A model generated the notes under the pieces. That model made no database searches, was not told the DNA's origin, and saw only the letters and a program-made list of their open reading frames with translations. A DNA stretch of 64,000 nucleotides from an uncultured Alphaproteobacteria bacterium (GTDB lineage: Bacteria; Pseudomonadota; Alphaproteobacteria; HIMB59; GCA-002718135), in contig CACFXU010000009.1 in assembly GCA_902570155.1 (NCBI GenBank), positions 1-64,000 of the forward strand, given 5' to 3'. Of this stretch, positions 9,629 to 19,401 are shown piece after piece. The position numbers and the translations under genes are program-made. Each line of letters opens with the position of its first letter. Within the stretch, counting starts at the first letter, position 1.

Positions 9629-11788
9629 ATGAAATTAGACAAAACTTATGAAGAAAAAGTTTATGCAGGTGTATTAGGAAAATTAATTGGCGTGTATTTA
9701 GGCCGTCCTTTTGAGCAGTGGTCACATGAAAGGATCATGGAAGAGCTAGGTGAAATTAATTACTATGTTAATGAGCAATTAAATGTTCCATTAGTTGTAA
9801 CTGACGATGATATAACTGGAACGTTTACATTTCTCCGTGCTCTAAGAGAAAATAATTATGATCCTAATATAAGTCCAAAACAAATTGGTCAGTCTTGGCT
9901 AAATAATTTAATTGAGAACAAAACAGTTTTATGGTGGGGAGGAAGAGGTCATTCAGCGGAAGATACCGCATATCAAAATTTAAAAGCTGGAATAGAAGCT
10001 CCTATGAGTGGATCAATAGAAACAAATGGTAAAGTAGTTGCGGAACAAATAGGTGCTCAAATATTTATTGACGGTTGGGCTTTAGTCACTCCTGGTGATC
10101 CAGAAAAAGCAGCAGATCTTGCAAGAAGAGCAGGAAGTGTCAGTCATGACGGGGAAGCAATCTATGGTGCTCAGATGGTTGCAGCTATGGAGTCACTAGC
10201 ATTTGTTGAGACTGATATTAACAAAATTATTGATGAGTCAAAAAAATATATCCCAAATAGTTCTCTTATTTATAAACTGATTGGTGAACTTCAAAATATG
10301 AGAGCTGGTAATAATGATTGGATGCAGGCAAGAGAGTTTCAAGCTGAAACATATGGATATGACAAATATCTTGGCGGATGTCATATGATACCTAATCATG
10401 CAATAATTATACTGTCACTATTATTTGGTGATGATGATCTTCAAAAAACTCTTATGATAGTAAATACCGCTGGTCATGACACCGATTGTAATTCTGGTAA
10501 CGTTGGTTGCATTATGGGCATTAAAAATGGTCTTGAAGGCTTAAGGAATGGTCCAGATTATTTAACACCTATACAAGATAGAATGTATTGTCCGACTGCT
10601 AATGGAGGTGAAACGCAAACTGATGCCTTAACAGAAGCTTATAAAGTTATTAATACTGCTAAAAAAATGAATAAAGAAGAAACTGTTGAGCCTAAAAATG
10701 GTTCAAGATTTCATTTTGAAATGCCTGGTTCTGTTCAAGGTTGGAGATCAAGTTTTAAAAATAACAAAAATATTTCAACTATTGTCCAAAATACTGAGTA
10801 TGAGAGTAGTATAGGAAAAAGAGCATTAGAAATTAAATTTGATAGAGTCGCGCCCGGTGTTTGTTCTGAGGCTGTTGTTGATACTTTTTTTCCTCAGGAA
10901 TTGTATGAGTTGACAGGCTCTGCAAGAGAAAGATTTTTTCAAAGTTATAACTTTATTTCCTGTCCACTTTTATATTCAGGACAAAATATAGAAAGTGAAA
11001 TCATTTTTAAGTCGAATTCTCAAAAACCAATTACGGTTACATGTTTTATCAATGTTTTTGGAGAAGAGGATAATTATGAAAGAATAAATTCTGAGAGCGT
11101 TGTGCTTTTTCCTGATAAATCACAAAAACTTAAATGGAAAATTCCTTCAACAGAAGGCAATCCTATTACACAAGTTGGTTTTTCTATAGAATCAGATGAA
11201 GCAAATTCTGGAAGTTTAATTTTAAATTATTTAACTTTCACTGGTGAGCCAAATTGTAAATTTTCTAAACCTAAGCACATTGGAAAACATAAAAGAGGTG
11301 TTAAATTTTCAAATGCTAAAATGTGGAAAGCTAGTTGGGTCGATGCTCTAGATAAATGGGATAGTGGAGAGAGAACTTTTAGAGTCTGTAAAGATCGTGG
11401 TAGAGGAATGTTAATTACAGGAACTGATTTATGGAAAAACTATAAAGTTACTTCCGATATTGCAATTCAGCGAGTAAAAACAGGCGGTCTTGCTGCGAGA
11501 GTGCAAGGATTAAATAGATATTATGGTTTAGTGATTAGTGCATCAAATAAACTTCAATTAATAAAAGTAATTAATGAGCCAAAAGTGTTAAAAGAAATAG
11601 ATTTTGATCTTGAATATTATAAAGATTACAAATTATCTCTTAAAGTCGAGGATAATAAATTGTCTGGTTATCTTGATAATAAAGTTGTTTTAGAGTTCAC
11701 TGATAATTCTGATGTGCTTGAAAATGGAGCTATGGGATTAATTGTTGAAGATGGAACTATGGTGACTGATGAAGTCATTGTAGAATAA
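9629..11788 (+). CDS. ADP-ribosylglycohydrolase-family protein with C-terminal lectin/laminin-G-like region (paralog 2)
   Basis: Same length (719 aa) and collinear with the upstream gene: VTDDDITGTF, NTAGHDTDCNSGNVGCIMG; tandem duplicate. Confidence 0.82.
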   Translation: MKLDKTYEEKVYAGVLGKLIGVYLGRPFEQWSHERIMEELGEINYYVNEQLNVPLVVTDDDITGTFTFLRALRENNYDPNISPKQIGQSWLNNLIENKTVLWWGGRGHSAEDTAYQNLKAGIEAPMSGSIETNGKVVAEQIGAQIFIDGWALVTPGDPEKAADLARRAGSVSHDGEAIYGAQMVAAMESLAFVETDINKIIDESKKYIPNSSLIYKLIGELQNMRAGNNDWMQAREFQAETYGYDKYLGGCHMIPNHAIIILSLLFGDDDLQKTLMIVNTAGHDTDCNSGNVGCIMGIKNGLEGLRNGPDYLTPIQDRMYCPTANGGETQTDALTEAYKVINTAKKMNKEETVEPKNGSRFHFEMPGSVQGWRSSFKNNKNISTIVQNTEYESSIGKRALEIKFDRVAPGVCSEAVVDTFFPQELYELTGSARERFFQSYNFISCPLLYSGQNIESEIIFKSNSQKPITVTCFINVFGEEDNYERINSESVVLFPDKSQKLKWKIPSTEGNPITQVGFSIESDEANSGSLILNYLTFTGEPNCKFSKPKHIGKHKRGVKFSNAKMWKASWVDALDKWDSGERTFRVCKDRGRGMLITGTDLWKNYKVTSDIAIQRVKTGGLAARVQGLNRYYGLVISASNKLQLIKVINEPKVLKEIDFDLEYYKDYKLSLKVEDNKLSGYLDNKVVLEFTDNSDVLENGAMGLIVEDGTMVTDEVIVE

Positions 11789-11791
11789 GTT

Positions 11792-12775
11792 ATGAAATAT
11801 AGAAAATTTGGCTCACTGGATTGGAATGTTTCCGAAGTTGGTTTAGGTTGTTGGCAAATAGGAGCTGATTGGGGTAATGTAACTGAAGACAGTGCTCAAG
11901 AAATTTTAAAATCATCGTATGAAAATGGTGTAAACTTCTTCGATACAGCTGATGTCTACGGAATGGGTAGAAGTGAAAAATTTGTAGGCGATTTCCTTAA
12001 ATCAGTATCTGATAGAATTTATGTAGCAACAAAAGCAGGAAGACAAATAAATCCCCATGTTGCCGAGGGATACTATGATAAAGCTTTAATGGAGTCTTAC
12101 GTAGATCAATCTTTATTAAATCTTAATGTGGAAACAATTGATCTTTTACAAATGCATTGTCCTCCAACAGAAGTGTATTCATCTGACAACACATTTGAAA
12201 TGTTAGATTATTTAGTGAGCAAAGGTAAAATTCAAAATTATGGTTTTAGTGTTCAAACAGTTGACGAGGCTCTTGAATGCATCAAACGACCAAATACAAA
12301 ATCTATTCAGGTTATATTCAATATTTTCAGACAAAAACCTGCTGAAAAATTATTTAAAATTGCAAAAGAAAAAAAAGTTGCAATTATTGTGAGAGTACCC
12401 CTTGCAAGTGGATTATTAACTGGAAAGTTTAATAAAGATTCATCATTTGCTCCTGATGATCATCGTAATTACAATATTAATGGAGATGCGTTTGATGTAG
12501 GTGAAACATTTTCAGGCGTAAATTTTAATAAGGCATTAGAAGCTGTTGATGAATTAAAAAATATATTACCAGAAGGTATTACGTTATCACAGTTATCACT
12601 TAAATGGATTCTAATGCATGATGCTGTTAGTATCGTCATTCCTGGTGCTAAAAATAAAGATCATGTAGGTCTGAATACTTCTTCTTCAGAATTAGATACT
12701 ATTTCTTCTTTAATGAATGAAATAAATAGTGTTTACACAAAATATTTTTTTGATGATGTTCATCATCGTTGGTAA
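11792..12775 (+). CDS. aldo/keto reductase
   Basis: YRKFGSLDWNVSEVGLGCWQIG, FFDTADVYGMGRSEKFVG, SIVIPGAKNKDHV. Confidence 0.9.
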   Translation: MKYRKFGSLDWNVSEVGLGCWQIGADWGNVTEDSAQEILKSSYENGVNFFDTADVYGMGRSEKFVGDFLKSVSDRIYVATKAGRQINPHVAEGYYDKALMESYVDQSLLNLNVETIDLLQMHCPPTEVYSSDNTFEMLDYLVSKGKIQNYGFSVQTVDEALECIKRPNTKSIQVIFNIFRQKPAEKLFKIAKEKKVAIIVRVPLASGLLTGKFNKDSSFAPDDHRNYNINGDAFDVGETFSGVNFNKALEAVDELKNILPEGITLSQLSLKWILMHDAVSIVIPGAKNKDHVGLNTSSSELDTISSLMNEINSVYTKYFFDDVHHRW

Positions 12776-13929
12776 AAATATTTGTGTCAGAGGAAATTAA
12801 AATATTTAGAAGGGCAACGTTTGCTTCAGTAATCACTTCAACTTATCCCATGATAGTTGTTGGCTGTTATTTTGGTGTAACGCCTTGGATTTTTAATAGA
12901 TTATCCATAGATGAATCTGATTTCAGTTTTGCGATACTGCTTTTTGGTATCTTCTTTATTATTTCTAATCAGATAGCAGGTCGTATACTTGTGCCAAAGT
13001 ATGGAACAAAATTAATTATGTCTCTAGCTTTTCCATTGGTTACCTTTTCTACCTTTTTAGCTATTATTTCTTCTTCATATTTTTATTTTTTATTAACATT
13101 TATACCGGCTGGAATTGGATGGGGAGCATCTGGACCAATAGGAGGAATACATAGTCAATTAATTGAAAAACATTTTAAAAAAATTATTACACCTTACTAT
13201 GCTATGGGTTTCAATTTAGGTATTTTAGTTGGTGGTTCATTAGCAGGTATAATTATGAGAAATAATTATGAGCCTTATCTATTTTTTGGAATTTTATCTT
13301 TTCTATCACTATTTGTTTCTATTTTTGTATATTTGTTCGGATTACCTCGAAATTTAGATTTTAGAGGTGAAGGAGAAAAATTTAAAATTCCAGAGACTAA
13401 TGTTCTTTTATTTGGATTTTTATTATTTTTTGTGTTCGGTTCAGGTGGAATAATTATGGATTGGTCAACATTATGGTTATCAAAAGATTTAAATGCTCCT
13501 CTTTACTTAGCTAGTATGGGATTAATATTTTTCAGTATCGGAGGTATTTTTGCTAATCTATTTTCAAATTCTTTGATTAAATTATTTACAGAAAAAGTTG
13601 TTGGTTGCCATTTTGTAATGATTGGAGCATCAATAATGTTTTTATCCTTATTAACTAATAATTTTTATATTATTCTTGCAGTTCTAAGTCTTTATGGATT
13701 TGCCATAGCTAATTTAGTTCCAATTGTGATTAGACAAGCAGTCAAACAGTCCTCTGAGAGTATTCCTATGACAGTTACCAATCTTATTACAATTGGATTA
13801 TCCTCAACAATGATTATGCCAGCAGCAATTGGCTTTTTAGCCGAAACTTTTTCCCTTACTTTAAATATGTATTTATTGTGTATTATAGTATTTACTTCTG
13901 GAGTTGTTTTTTTACTAAAGTTTAAATAA
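12769..13929 (+). CDS. MFS transporter
   Basis: 12-TM-like hydrophobic ORF, GWGASGPIGG motif region; follows AKR with overlap. Confidence 0.75.
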   Translation: MVKIFVSEEIKIFRRATFASVITSTYPMIVVGCYFGVTPWIFNRLSIDESDFSFAILLFGIFFIISNQIAGRILVPKYGTKLIMSLAFPLVTFSTFLAIISSSYFYFLLTFIPAGIGWGASGPIGGIHSQLIEKHFKKIITPYYAMGFNLGILVGGSLAGIIMRNNYEPYLFFGILSFLSLFVSIFVYLFGLPRNLDFRGEGEKFKIPETNVLLFGFLLFFVFGSGGIIMDWSTLWLSKDLNAPLYLASMGLIFFSIGGIFANLFSNSLIKLFTEKVVGCHFVMIGASIMFLSLLTNNFYIILAVLSLYGFAIANLVPIVIRQAVKQSSESIPMTVTNLITIGLSSTMIMPAAIGFLAETFSLTLNMYLLCIIVFTSGVVFLLKFK

Positions 13930-13935
13930 ATTTTA

Positions 13936-14743
13936 ATGAATAAATTAAAAATATCTCAGGTTCAATTTCAAGCAAGTCACGTCCCAGCTTTAAATGCAAA
14001 AATTATTGAAAAAAGTTTTAATAATACATTAAAATTTAAACCTCACTTAATTTGCACACCAGAATGCTCGAATATCATTACAAATGATAAAAGTTATTTA
14101 ATTTTAAATGCACCGTACCAAAATACCTGCCCGGTTTTGAAGATGGCAAAAGATTTTGCTAAGAAAAATAAAGTAAATATAAATCTAGGCTCTTTGCTTT
14201 TAAAAATTAAGAACAAAACCAAATTGGTTAATAGATCTTTTTTTATAAACAATTATGGAGTCATAAAAAAAACATATGATAAGATACATATGTTTGATGT
14301 TGAAATTAATAACAAAGAAAAACATCAGGAATCATCTTTGTTCAAAGCTGGCAATAAAATAATTTTTTACAAAAATTAATAATATTAAATTAGGAATGAC
14401 AATTTGTTATGATTTACGATTTCCTAATTTATATAGGCAACTTGCTAAAAAAGATTGTTTAATTATTTTAGTTCCTGCTGCTTTTACAAGACCAACTGGA
14501 AAAGATCATTGGGAGGTTTTGAATAGATCACGAGCTATAGAGAATAATGTATTTATTGTGGCAACAGGTATGTGTGGAAAACATCATATGAAAAGAAAGA
14601 CCTATGGATATTCCCTTTTAGTAGATCCATGGGGGAATATTATAAATCATACCAAAAATAAACCTGCAGTCATTAACTCAACTATTAATATTTCTGATGT
14701 AAATAAAATAAGAAAAAAAATTCCTTCTTTAAAATATGAGTAA
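13936..14743 (+). pseudogene. nitrilase / carbon-nitrogen hydrolase, split by a +1 frameshift near 14362-14368
   Basis: N-terminal part has Glu (ICTPECSN) and Lys (KTYDKIHMFDVEI); C-terminal part in another frame has Cys (MTICYDLRFP). Removing one T from the T6 run restores GNKIIFTKINNIKLGMTICYDLRFP. Confidence 0.85.
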
Positions 14744-15359
14744 TTTTAAATCATTAGTTTCTGGCGTTGGCAATTTGAGTAAAACAATAAAATATTATGA
14801 TGATTGGTCAGAAAGTTATGATGCAACACTCAAGTTATGGAATTATCAAGCACCTAAAAAGAGCATTAAATTTTTAAAAGAAATAACTAATTTTAAACCA
14901 AAAAATATCTTAGACCTCGCATGTGGAACTGGCTTATTTGGTGCTGAATTAAAAAAAATTTATCCAAAAAGTCATATTTATGGTTCAGATATTTCAAAAA
15001 AAAGCCTGAAAATTTCATCAGGAAAAAAAATTTATAAAAAATTGCAAATAAAAAACTTTGAACAATTACATCATTATAAAATAAAATTTGATCTTATTTC
15101 TTTGATTGGCTCAATGACTTATTGCAAAGACTTTGACAAATTTTTTTCTAATATTAATAAAAATATTAAAGAAAAAGGCTTTGTACTATTTACCCATAGA
15201 ATAGATTTATGGGAGAAACAGGAATTTTTAAGTATTTTAAAAAAACATCAAAAGTCATTAAAAATCAATAAAATTTCTAGACCTTTAAATTATTTACCTT
15301 TGAACAATGATTTCAAAGATAAAATAAAAATAAAAATTGTTTTATTACAAAAATATTAA
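14736..15359 (+). CDS. class I SAM-dependent methyltransferase
   Basis: ILDLACGTGLFGAEL motif I, HIYGSDISKKSL. Confidence 0.85.
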   Translation: MSNFKSLVSGVGNLSKTIKYYDDWSESYDATLKLWNYQAPKKSIKFLKEITNFKPKNILDLACGTGLFGAELKKIYPKSHIYGSDISKKSLKISSGKKIYKKLQIKNFEQLHHYKIKFDLISLIGSMTYCKDFDKFFSNINKNIKEKGFVLFTHRIDLWEKQEFLSILKKHQKSLKINKISRPLNYLPLNNDFKDKIKIKIVLLQKY

Positions 15360-15366
15360 AAAATTA

Positions 15367-15487
15367 GGCTTTTAAATTAAAAATTTGAGCCAAAACCGAG
15401 AATCGGGTATTTATTAATAAGGTTTATTTTCTATCCATAAACCAACGATGAAAAGAAGGGATATTCGCCGTGTCCCTTCTTTTTTTA
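15367..15487 (+). ncRNA. candidate structured RNA / structured 3' UTR: four consecutive hairpins ending in a Rho-independent terminator
   Basis: GGCT..AGCC with AAATT/AATTT (15367-15391); CCGA-GAA-TCGG (15396-15406); GGTTTAT..ATAAACC (15421-15443); AAGAAGGGA..TCCCTTCTT followed by T tract (15453-15487). Confidence 0.45.
15453..15487 (+). terminator. Rho-independent terminator (possibly bidirectional between convergent genes)
   Basis: 9-bp stem AAGAAGGGA/TCCCTTCTT, T7 on + strand. Confidence 0.8.
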
Positions 15488-15523
15488 TACACTAGATAAA
15501 ATTGATTTGGCAACAAATTAAAT

Positions 15524-15937
15524 TTATTTCTTTGAGTTAAAATTATCCATTTTTCGAAGTGTCTTTTCACTAACATGATGCTCTATTCCTTCAGCATCTT
15601 CAGAGGCTGTATTCTTGTCTAGACCTAGGTTTAGTAAAAAATTGTATACAATATTATGCCTTTTTTTTGATTCACTTGCTATTTTTTGACCTTTAAAAGT
15701 TAAAAAAATTGATCGATAAGGTTCTCTTTTAATAAAACCCTGTGTTTGTAATCTTTGTATTGTTTTATTAGCTGTCGCTTGTGCAATACCCAAGCTTTCA
15801 GCAATATCAACTATACGAGCTTCCCCTTTGGAATTTAAAAGTTCTGCAATTAGTTCTAAATAATCTTCAGTATTTTCTGTTTTATGAGCATTTCGGACTT
15901 TGCTGAATGACATCCTTATTTTTAACATAATAATCAA
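15524..15937 (-). CDS. mntR: MntR/DtxR-type manganese-responsive transcriptional regulator
   Basis: wHTH (ARIVDIAESLGIAQATANKTIQRLQTQGFI) and DtxR-family metal-binding motif ASEDAEGIEHHVSEKTLRKM. Confidence 0.87.
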   Translation of the reverse strand: MIIMLKIRMSFSKVRNAHKTENTEDYLELIAELLNSKGEARIVDIAESLGIAQATANKTIQRLQTQGFIKREPYRSIFLTFKGQKIASESKKRHNIVYNFLLNLGLDKNTASEDAEGIEHHVSEKTLRKMDNFNSKK

Positions 15938-15961
15938 TAAAAATTAACAGAAAATGTAGCC

Positions 15962-15982
15962 ATAGCTATATTTATTAGCTAT
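15962..15982. promoter_or_regulatory. candidate MntR operator: two TAGCTA-centred palindromes in the divergent mntR/exporter promoter
   Basis: ATAGCTAT (15962-15969) and TAGCTA (15976-15981) in a 58-bp divergent intergenic region. Confidence 0.35.
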
Positions 15983-15995
15983 ATATATATATTTA

Positions 15996-17144
15996 ATGAA
16001 TGCACTAATTAACGCTATTAATGAAAAAACAAAGATCATTCTTGAGAATGATGGAAGGTTATTAAAGAAATCTTTCTTTGGTCTATTATTACTTTCTCTT
16101 GTTTTCCAAGGAGGAGAGTTTGGAGAAGTTATACGATCATCAATGATAGATGCTTATATTCAGGTATCTGTTTTTGTAGGATTTACTCTTTTTGTTTTTA
16201 TTGGATTGGACAGTTTAACAAAGTTTGATGTAAAGAATTTTTTATCTAAGACACAAAAGTTCCATGTCGGTATAGCTGCTTTTTTAGGTGCAATACCTGG
16301 ATGTGGTGGAGCTATAATAGTTGTGACGCAATATATTCAGGGCCGTATTTCTTTTGGGTCCTTAGTCGCTGTGTTAACAGCAACAATGGGCGATGCAGCT
16401 TTTTTAATACTTGCTATTGAGCCCACAACCGGACTTTTAATATTTGGTATTGGAATAATTGTTGGATCAATTTCAGGTTATATAATTGATTTTATTCATG
16501 GCATAAATTTTATGCAATCAGAGACAAAAATAAAAGTTGAATTTGAAAAAATAAATAAAACTTTTGTATCGAATTTTAATTTTTTTTGGCTTTTTTTATT
16601 TATCCCTGGTTTTATTTTAGGTATTCTTGTTGCATTCCAGATAGAATTTTCACCAGCTTACAACTCACTTTTAGTTTTTGTAGCTTCTGCAGGAGCAATA
16701 CTTTCAATATTTATGTGGTCATTAAATCCATTAAGTGATTTTCAATGCTCAACAGACAAAAGTAGAGGATTATTATCAAGAGTAGTAGATACAACTAATT
16801 TTGTAACCACCTGGGTCATTAGTGGTTTTCTTGTCTTTGAAATTTTTATGTATTTTACAAGTTTAGATTTAAAAATTTTTTTTGATTTATGGCTACCGTT
16901 TGTTCCATTGGTAGCAATTCTATTTGGTTTTTTACCTGGTTGTGGACCGCAAGTTGTTGTAGCAACGTTTTATTTAAATGGCTATATCCCTCTTTCTGCA
17001 GAGCTTGGTAATGCTATTTCAAATGATGGTGATGCTTTATTCCCAGCAATTGCTCTTGCCCCAAAAGCTGCGATTTTAGCGACCCTTTATAGTGCAATTC
17101 CTGCATTAGTTGTTGCCTACGGATATTTTTACCTATTTGAGTAA
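15996..17144 (+). CDS. putative manganese/heavy-metal exporter (10-TM ArsP_2-like permease)
   Basis: Two repeated motifs [13 protein letters not shown] and [19 protein letters not shown]; divergent to mntR. Confidence 0.75.
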   Translation: MNALINAINEKTKIILENDGRLLKKSFFGLLLLSLVFQGGEFGEVIRSSMIDAYIQVSVFVGFTLFVFIGLDSLTKFDVKNFLSKTQKFHVGIAAFLGAIPGCGGAIIVVTQYIQGRISFGSLVAVLTATMGDAAFLILAIEPTTGLLIFGIGIIVGSISGYIIDFIHGINFMQSETKIKVEFEKINKTFVSNFNFFWLFLFIPGFILGILVAFQIEFSPAYNSLLVFVASAGAILSIFMWSLNPLSDFQCSTDKSRGLLSRVVDTTNFVTTWVISGFLVFEIFMYFTSLDLKIFFDLWLPFVPLVAILFGFLPGCGPQVVVATFYLNGYIPLSAELGNAISNDGDALFPAIALAPKAAILATLYSAIPALVVAYGYFYLFE

Positions 17145-17148
17145 AATC

Positions 17149-17286
17149 TTGAAGAAAAACTTACCATCTAAAGTTTGTATTGTTTGCAATAAGCCATTCT
17201 CTTGGAGAAAAAAATGGGAAAGAGATTGGAAAAATGTTTTATATTGTTCGAAGAAATGCTCTAAAGATGGATTAAAAAAAAAATAA
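17149..17286 (+). CDS. DUF2256-like small zinc-ribbon protein
   Basis: TTG start; [45 protein letters not shown]; CxxC...CxxxC and PFSWRKKW signature; absent from ORF track. Confidence 0.8.
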   Translation: MKKNLPSKVCIVCNKPFSWRKKWERDWKNVLYCSKKCSKDGLKKK

Positions 17287-17308
17287 TAACAATAATTAAA
17301 TCTTATTT

Positions 17309-17458
17309 GTGACAGATAAATTAAATAAAGAAAAAGATACACATCAAACAAAAAATGATTCTAAAAAAGAAATACGCTTAACGAGATTAAAAAGGTTAGA
17401 AAAAAAACTGAAATCAAATATTTTAAAAAGAAAACAAGCTATTAGCAAAAATGGATAA
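17309..17458 (+). CDS. possible small basic protein overlapping murA start
   Basis: GTG start; VTDKLNKEKDTHQTKNDSKKEIRLTRLKRLEKKLKSNILKRKQAISKNG*. Confidence 0.4.
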   Translation: MTDKLNKEKDTHQTKNDSKKEIRLTRLKRLEKKLKSNILKRKQAISKNG

Positions 17459-18707
17459 ATTAATAATAAAAGGAGGTTCTAAAATTTCCGGCTCAGTTAA
17501 TGTTCACGGTTCAAAAAATTCTGCACTACCGATTATAGTATCTTCTCTTTTATCTAAAAAAACTTTAAAACTCTCAAATGTACCTAATGTGGTTGATGTT
17601 CTAAATTTAATAAAATTACTGAAAAATTACGGTGTAAAAATTGAACATAAAAAAAATAAATTAAAAATTAATCCATCAAAAATTAAGAATCTATCAGCAG
17701 ATTATGATGTTGTGCGAAAAATGAGAGCCTCTATATTGATACTAGGTCCATTACTTTCTCGATTTGGTGAGGCTAGAATATCTTTACCAGGAGGATGCGC
17801 CATTGGAACTAGGCCAATAGATATACATCTTTCTGGTTTATCAAAATTGGGAGCTAATTTTGAAATTCAAAATGGTTTTGTTGTTGGCAGTGTTAAATCA
17901 CAATTAATTGGAAATAAAATTAAATTACCATTTCCAAGTGTAGGAGCAACTGAAAATATACTAATGGCCTCCGTATTAGCAAAAGGTGAAACTAAAATTT
18001 CTAATGCTGCAAGAGAACCAGAAATAGAAGATTTGTCTAACTGTCTTATAAAAATGGGTGCAAAAATAGAAGGTCATGGAACAAAAACTATACTTGTACA
18101 AGGTGTAACAAATTTAAAAAAAGCAGAGCATGAGATAATTGCCGATAGAATTGTAGCTGGCACATATATAATTGCAGCTTTGATGTTAAATTCAGCTTTA
18201 GAAATAAATAACTTTAATACTATTTATTTAAAATCCTTAATTGATATTTTAAAAAAAATGGGTGCAAAATTAAAAGTAAGTAAAAATTCGATAAAAGTCT
18301 CTACAGGATCAAAACTAAAATCTACTAGTCTTTCAACTAGTCCATATCCAGGTTTTCCCACCGATTTACAAGCTCAGTTAATGTCTCTTATGTGTATCTC
18401 TGATGGGAAATCAAAAATTAAAGAAACAATTTTTGAAAATAGATTCATGCATGTTCCTGAACTGAATCGATTAGGTGCGAATATTACAGTAGAAAAAGAT
18501 ACCGCTACAATAATAGGTAATCAAACATTTAAAGGAGCGCAGGTAATGGCTAGTGATTTACGAGCTAGTATAAGTTTAGTGTTAGCTGCTATGAATGCGA
18601 ATGGTCAAACGACACTAAATCGTGTCTATCATCTTGATAGAGGCTATGAAAATATTGAAAAAACATTAGGTAGTTTGGGAGCAAAAATAAAAAGACAGAA
18701 AAACTAA
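17451..18707 (+). CDS. murA: UDP-N-acetylglucosamine 1-carboxyvinyltransferase
   Basis: VHGSKNSALPI, LPGGCAIGTRPIDIHL, DRIVAGTY, GFPTDLQAQ, YHLDRGYENIEKTL. Confidence 0.95.
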   Translation: MDKLIIKGGSKISGSVNVHGSKNSALPIIVSSLLSKKTLKLSNVPNVVDVLNLIKLLKNYGVKIEHKKNKLKINPSKIKNLSADYDVVRKMRASILILGPLLSRFGEARISLPGGCAIGTRPIDIHLSGLSKLGANFEIQNGFVVGSVKSQLIGNKIKLPFPSVGATENILMASVLAKGETKISNAAREPEIEDLSNCLIKMGAKIEGHGTKTILVQGVTNLKKAEHEIIADRIVAGTYIIAALMLNSALEINNFNTIYLKSLIDILKKMGAKLKVSKNSIKVSTGSKLKSTSLSTSPYPGFPTDLQAQLMSLMCISDGKSKIKETIFENRFMHVPELNRLGANITVEKDTATIIGNQTFKGAQVMASDLRASISLVLAAMNANGQTTLNRVYHLDRGYENIEKTLGSLGAKIKRQKN

Positions 18708-18726
18708 CTTTTTCTAGTTTTTTCTT
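18700..18726 (+). terminator. terminator overlapping murA stop codon
   Basis: AAAACTA..TAGTTTT hairpin followed by T tract. Confidence 0.5.
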
Positions 18727-18753
18727 TGATCACAATATAAAAGCCTGCAATTT

Positions 18754-19401
18754 ATGAGCAAAATAGTTATTGCAGTACCAAGAGGCAGAATTACAAAAGA
18801 ATGTAAAAACTTGTTACTTAAAACGAGTTTTGCCCCTGATCCTCTACTATTTGATAAAGATACAAGAAAATTAATGTTCAAATCTAAAAAAAGAAACATT
18901 GAGTATATTAAAGTAAGAGCCTTTGATGCATGTACATTTGTTGCATTTGGAGCTGCTCAAATAGGAATAGCTGGTGAGGATGTAATTAATGAATTTGATT
19001 ACTCAGAAATATATGCTCCGCTTGAATTAAATATTGGTCATTGTCGAATTTCTGTAGCTGCTCTGAAGTCTTTATTAAAAAAAGAGGATCCAGAAACTTG
19101 GAGTAATATTAGAATTGCTACTAAATACCCAAATATTACTAAAAAATTTTTTTATAATAAGGGAATACAAGTAGAAATTATAAAACTAAGTGGATCAATG
19201 GAATTAGCCCCTTCTTTAAATATGTGTAGAAGAATTGTAGATTTAGTTTCTACAGGAAAAACATTGAAAGAAAATGGTTTGACTGAAATTGAAGAAATAA
19301 TGAAAATTCAATCTAAATTAATTGTGAATAGATCAGCTTATAAGACAAATATGAATGAAGTTTCAAAAATTATTTCTGAAATAGGTACTTTCGTTAAATG
19401 A
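18754..19401 (+). CDS. hisG: ATP phosphoribosyltransferase (short form)
   Basis: IVIAVPRGRI, AAQIGIAGEDVI, KLSGSMELAPSLNMCRRIVDLVSTGKTLKENGL. Confidence 0.93.
   Translation: MSKIVIAVPRGRITKECKNLLLKTSFAPDPLLFDKDTRKLMFKSKKRNIEYIKVRAFDACTFVAFGAAQIGIAGEDVINEFDYSEIYAPLELNIGHCRISVAALKSLLKKEDPETWSNIRIATKYPNITKKFFYNKGIQVEIIKLSGSMELAPSLNMCRRIVDLVSTGKTLKENGLTEIEEIMKIQSKLIVNRSAYKTNMNEVSKIISEIGTFVK

Noticed and set aside
17133-17351. Minus-strand ORF of 72 aa
   Set aside because: Low-complexity translation; the plus strand encodes a convincing DUF2256-like protein
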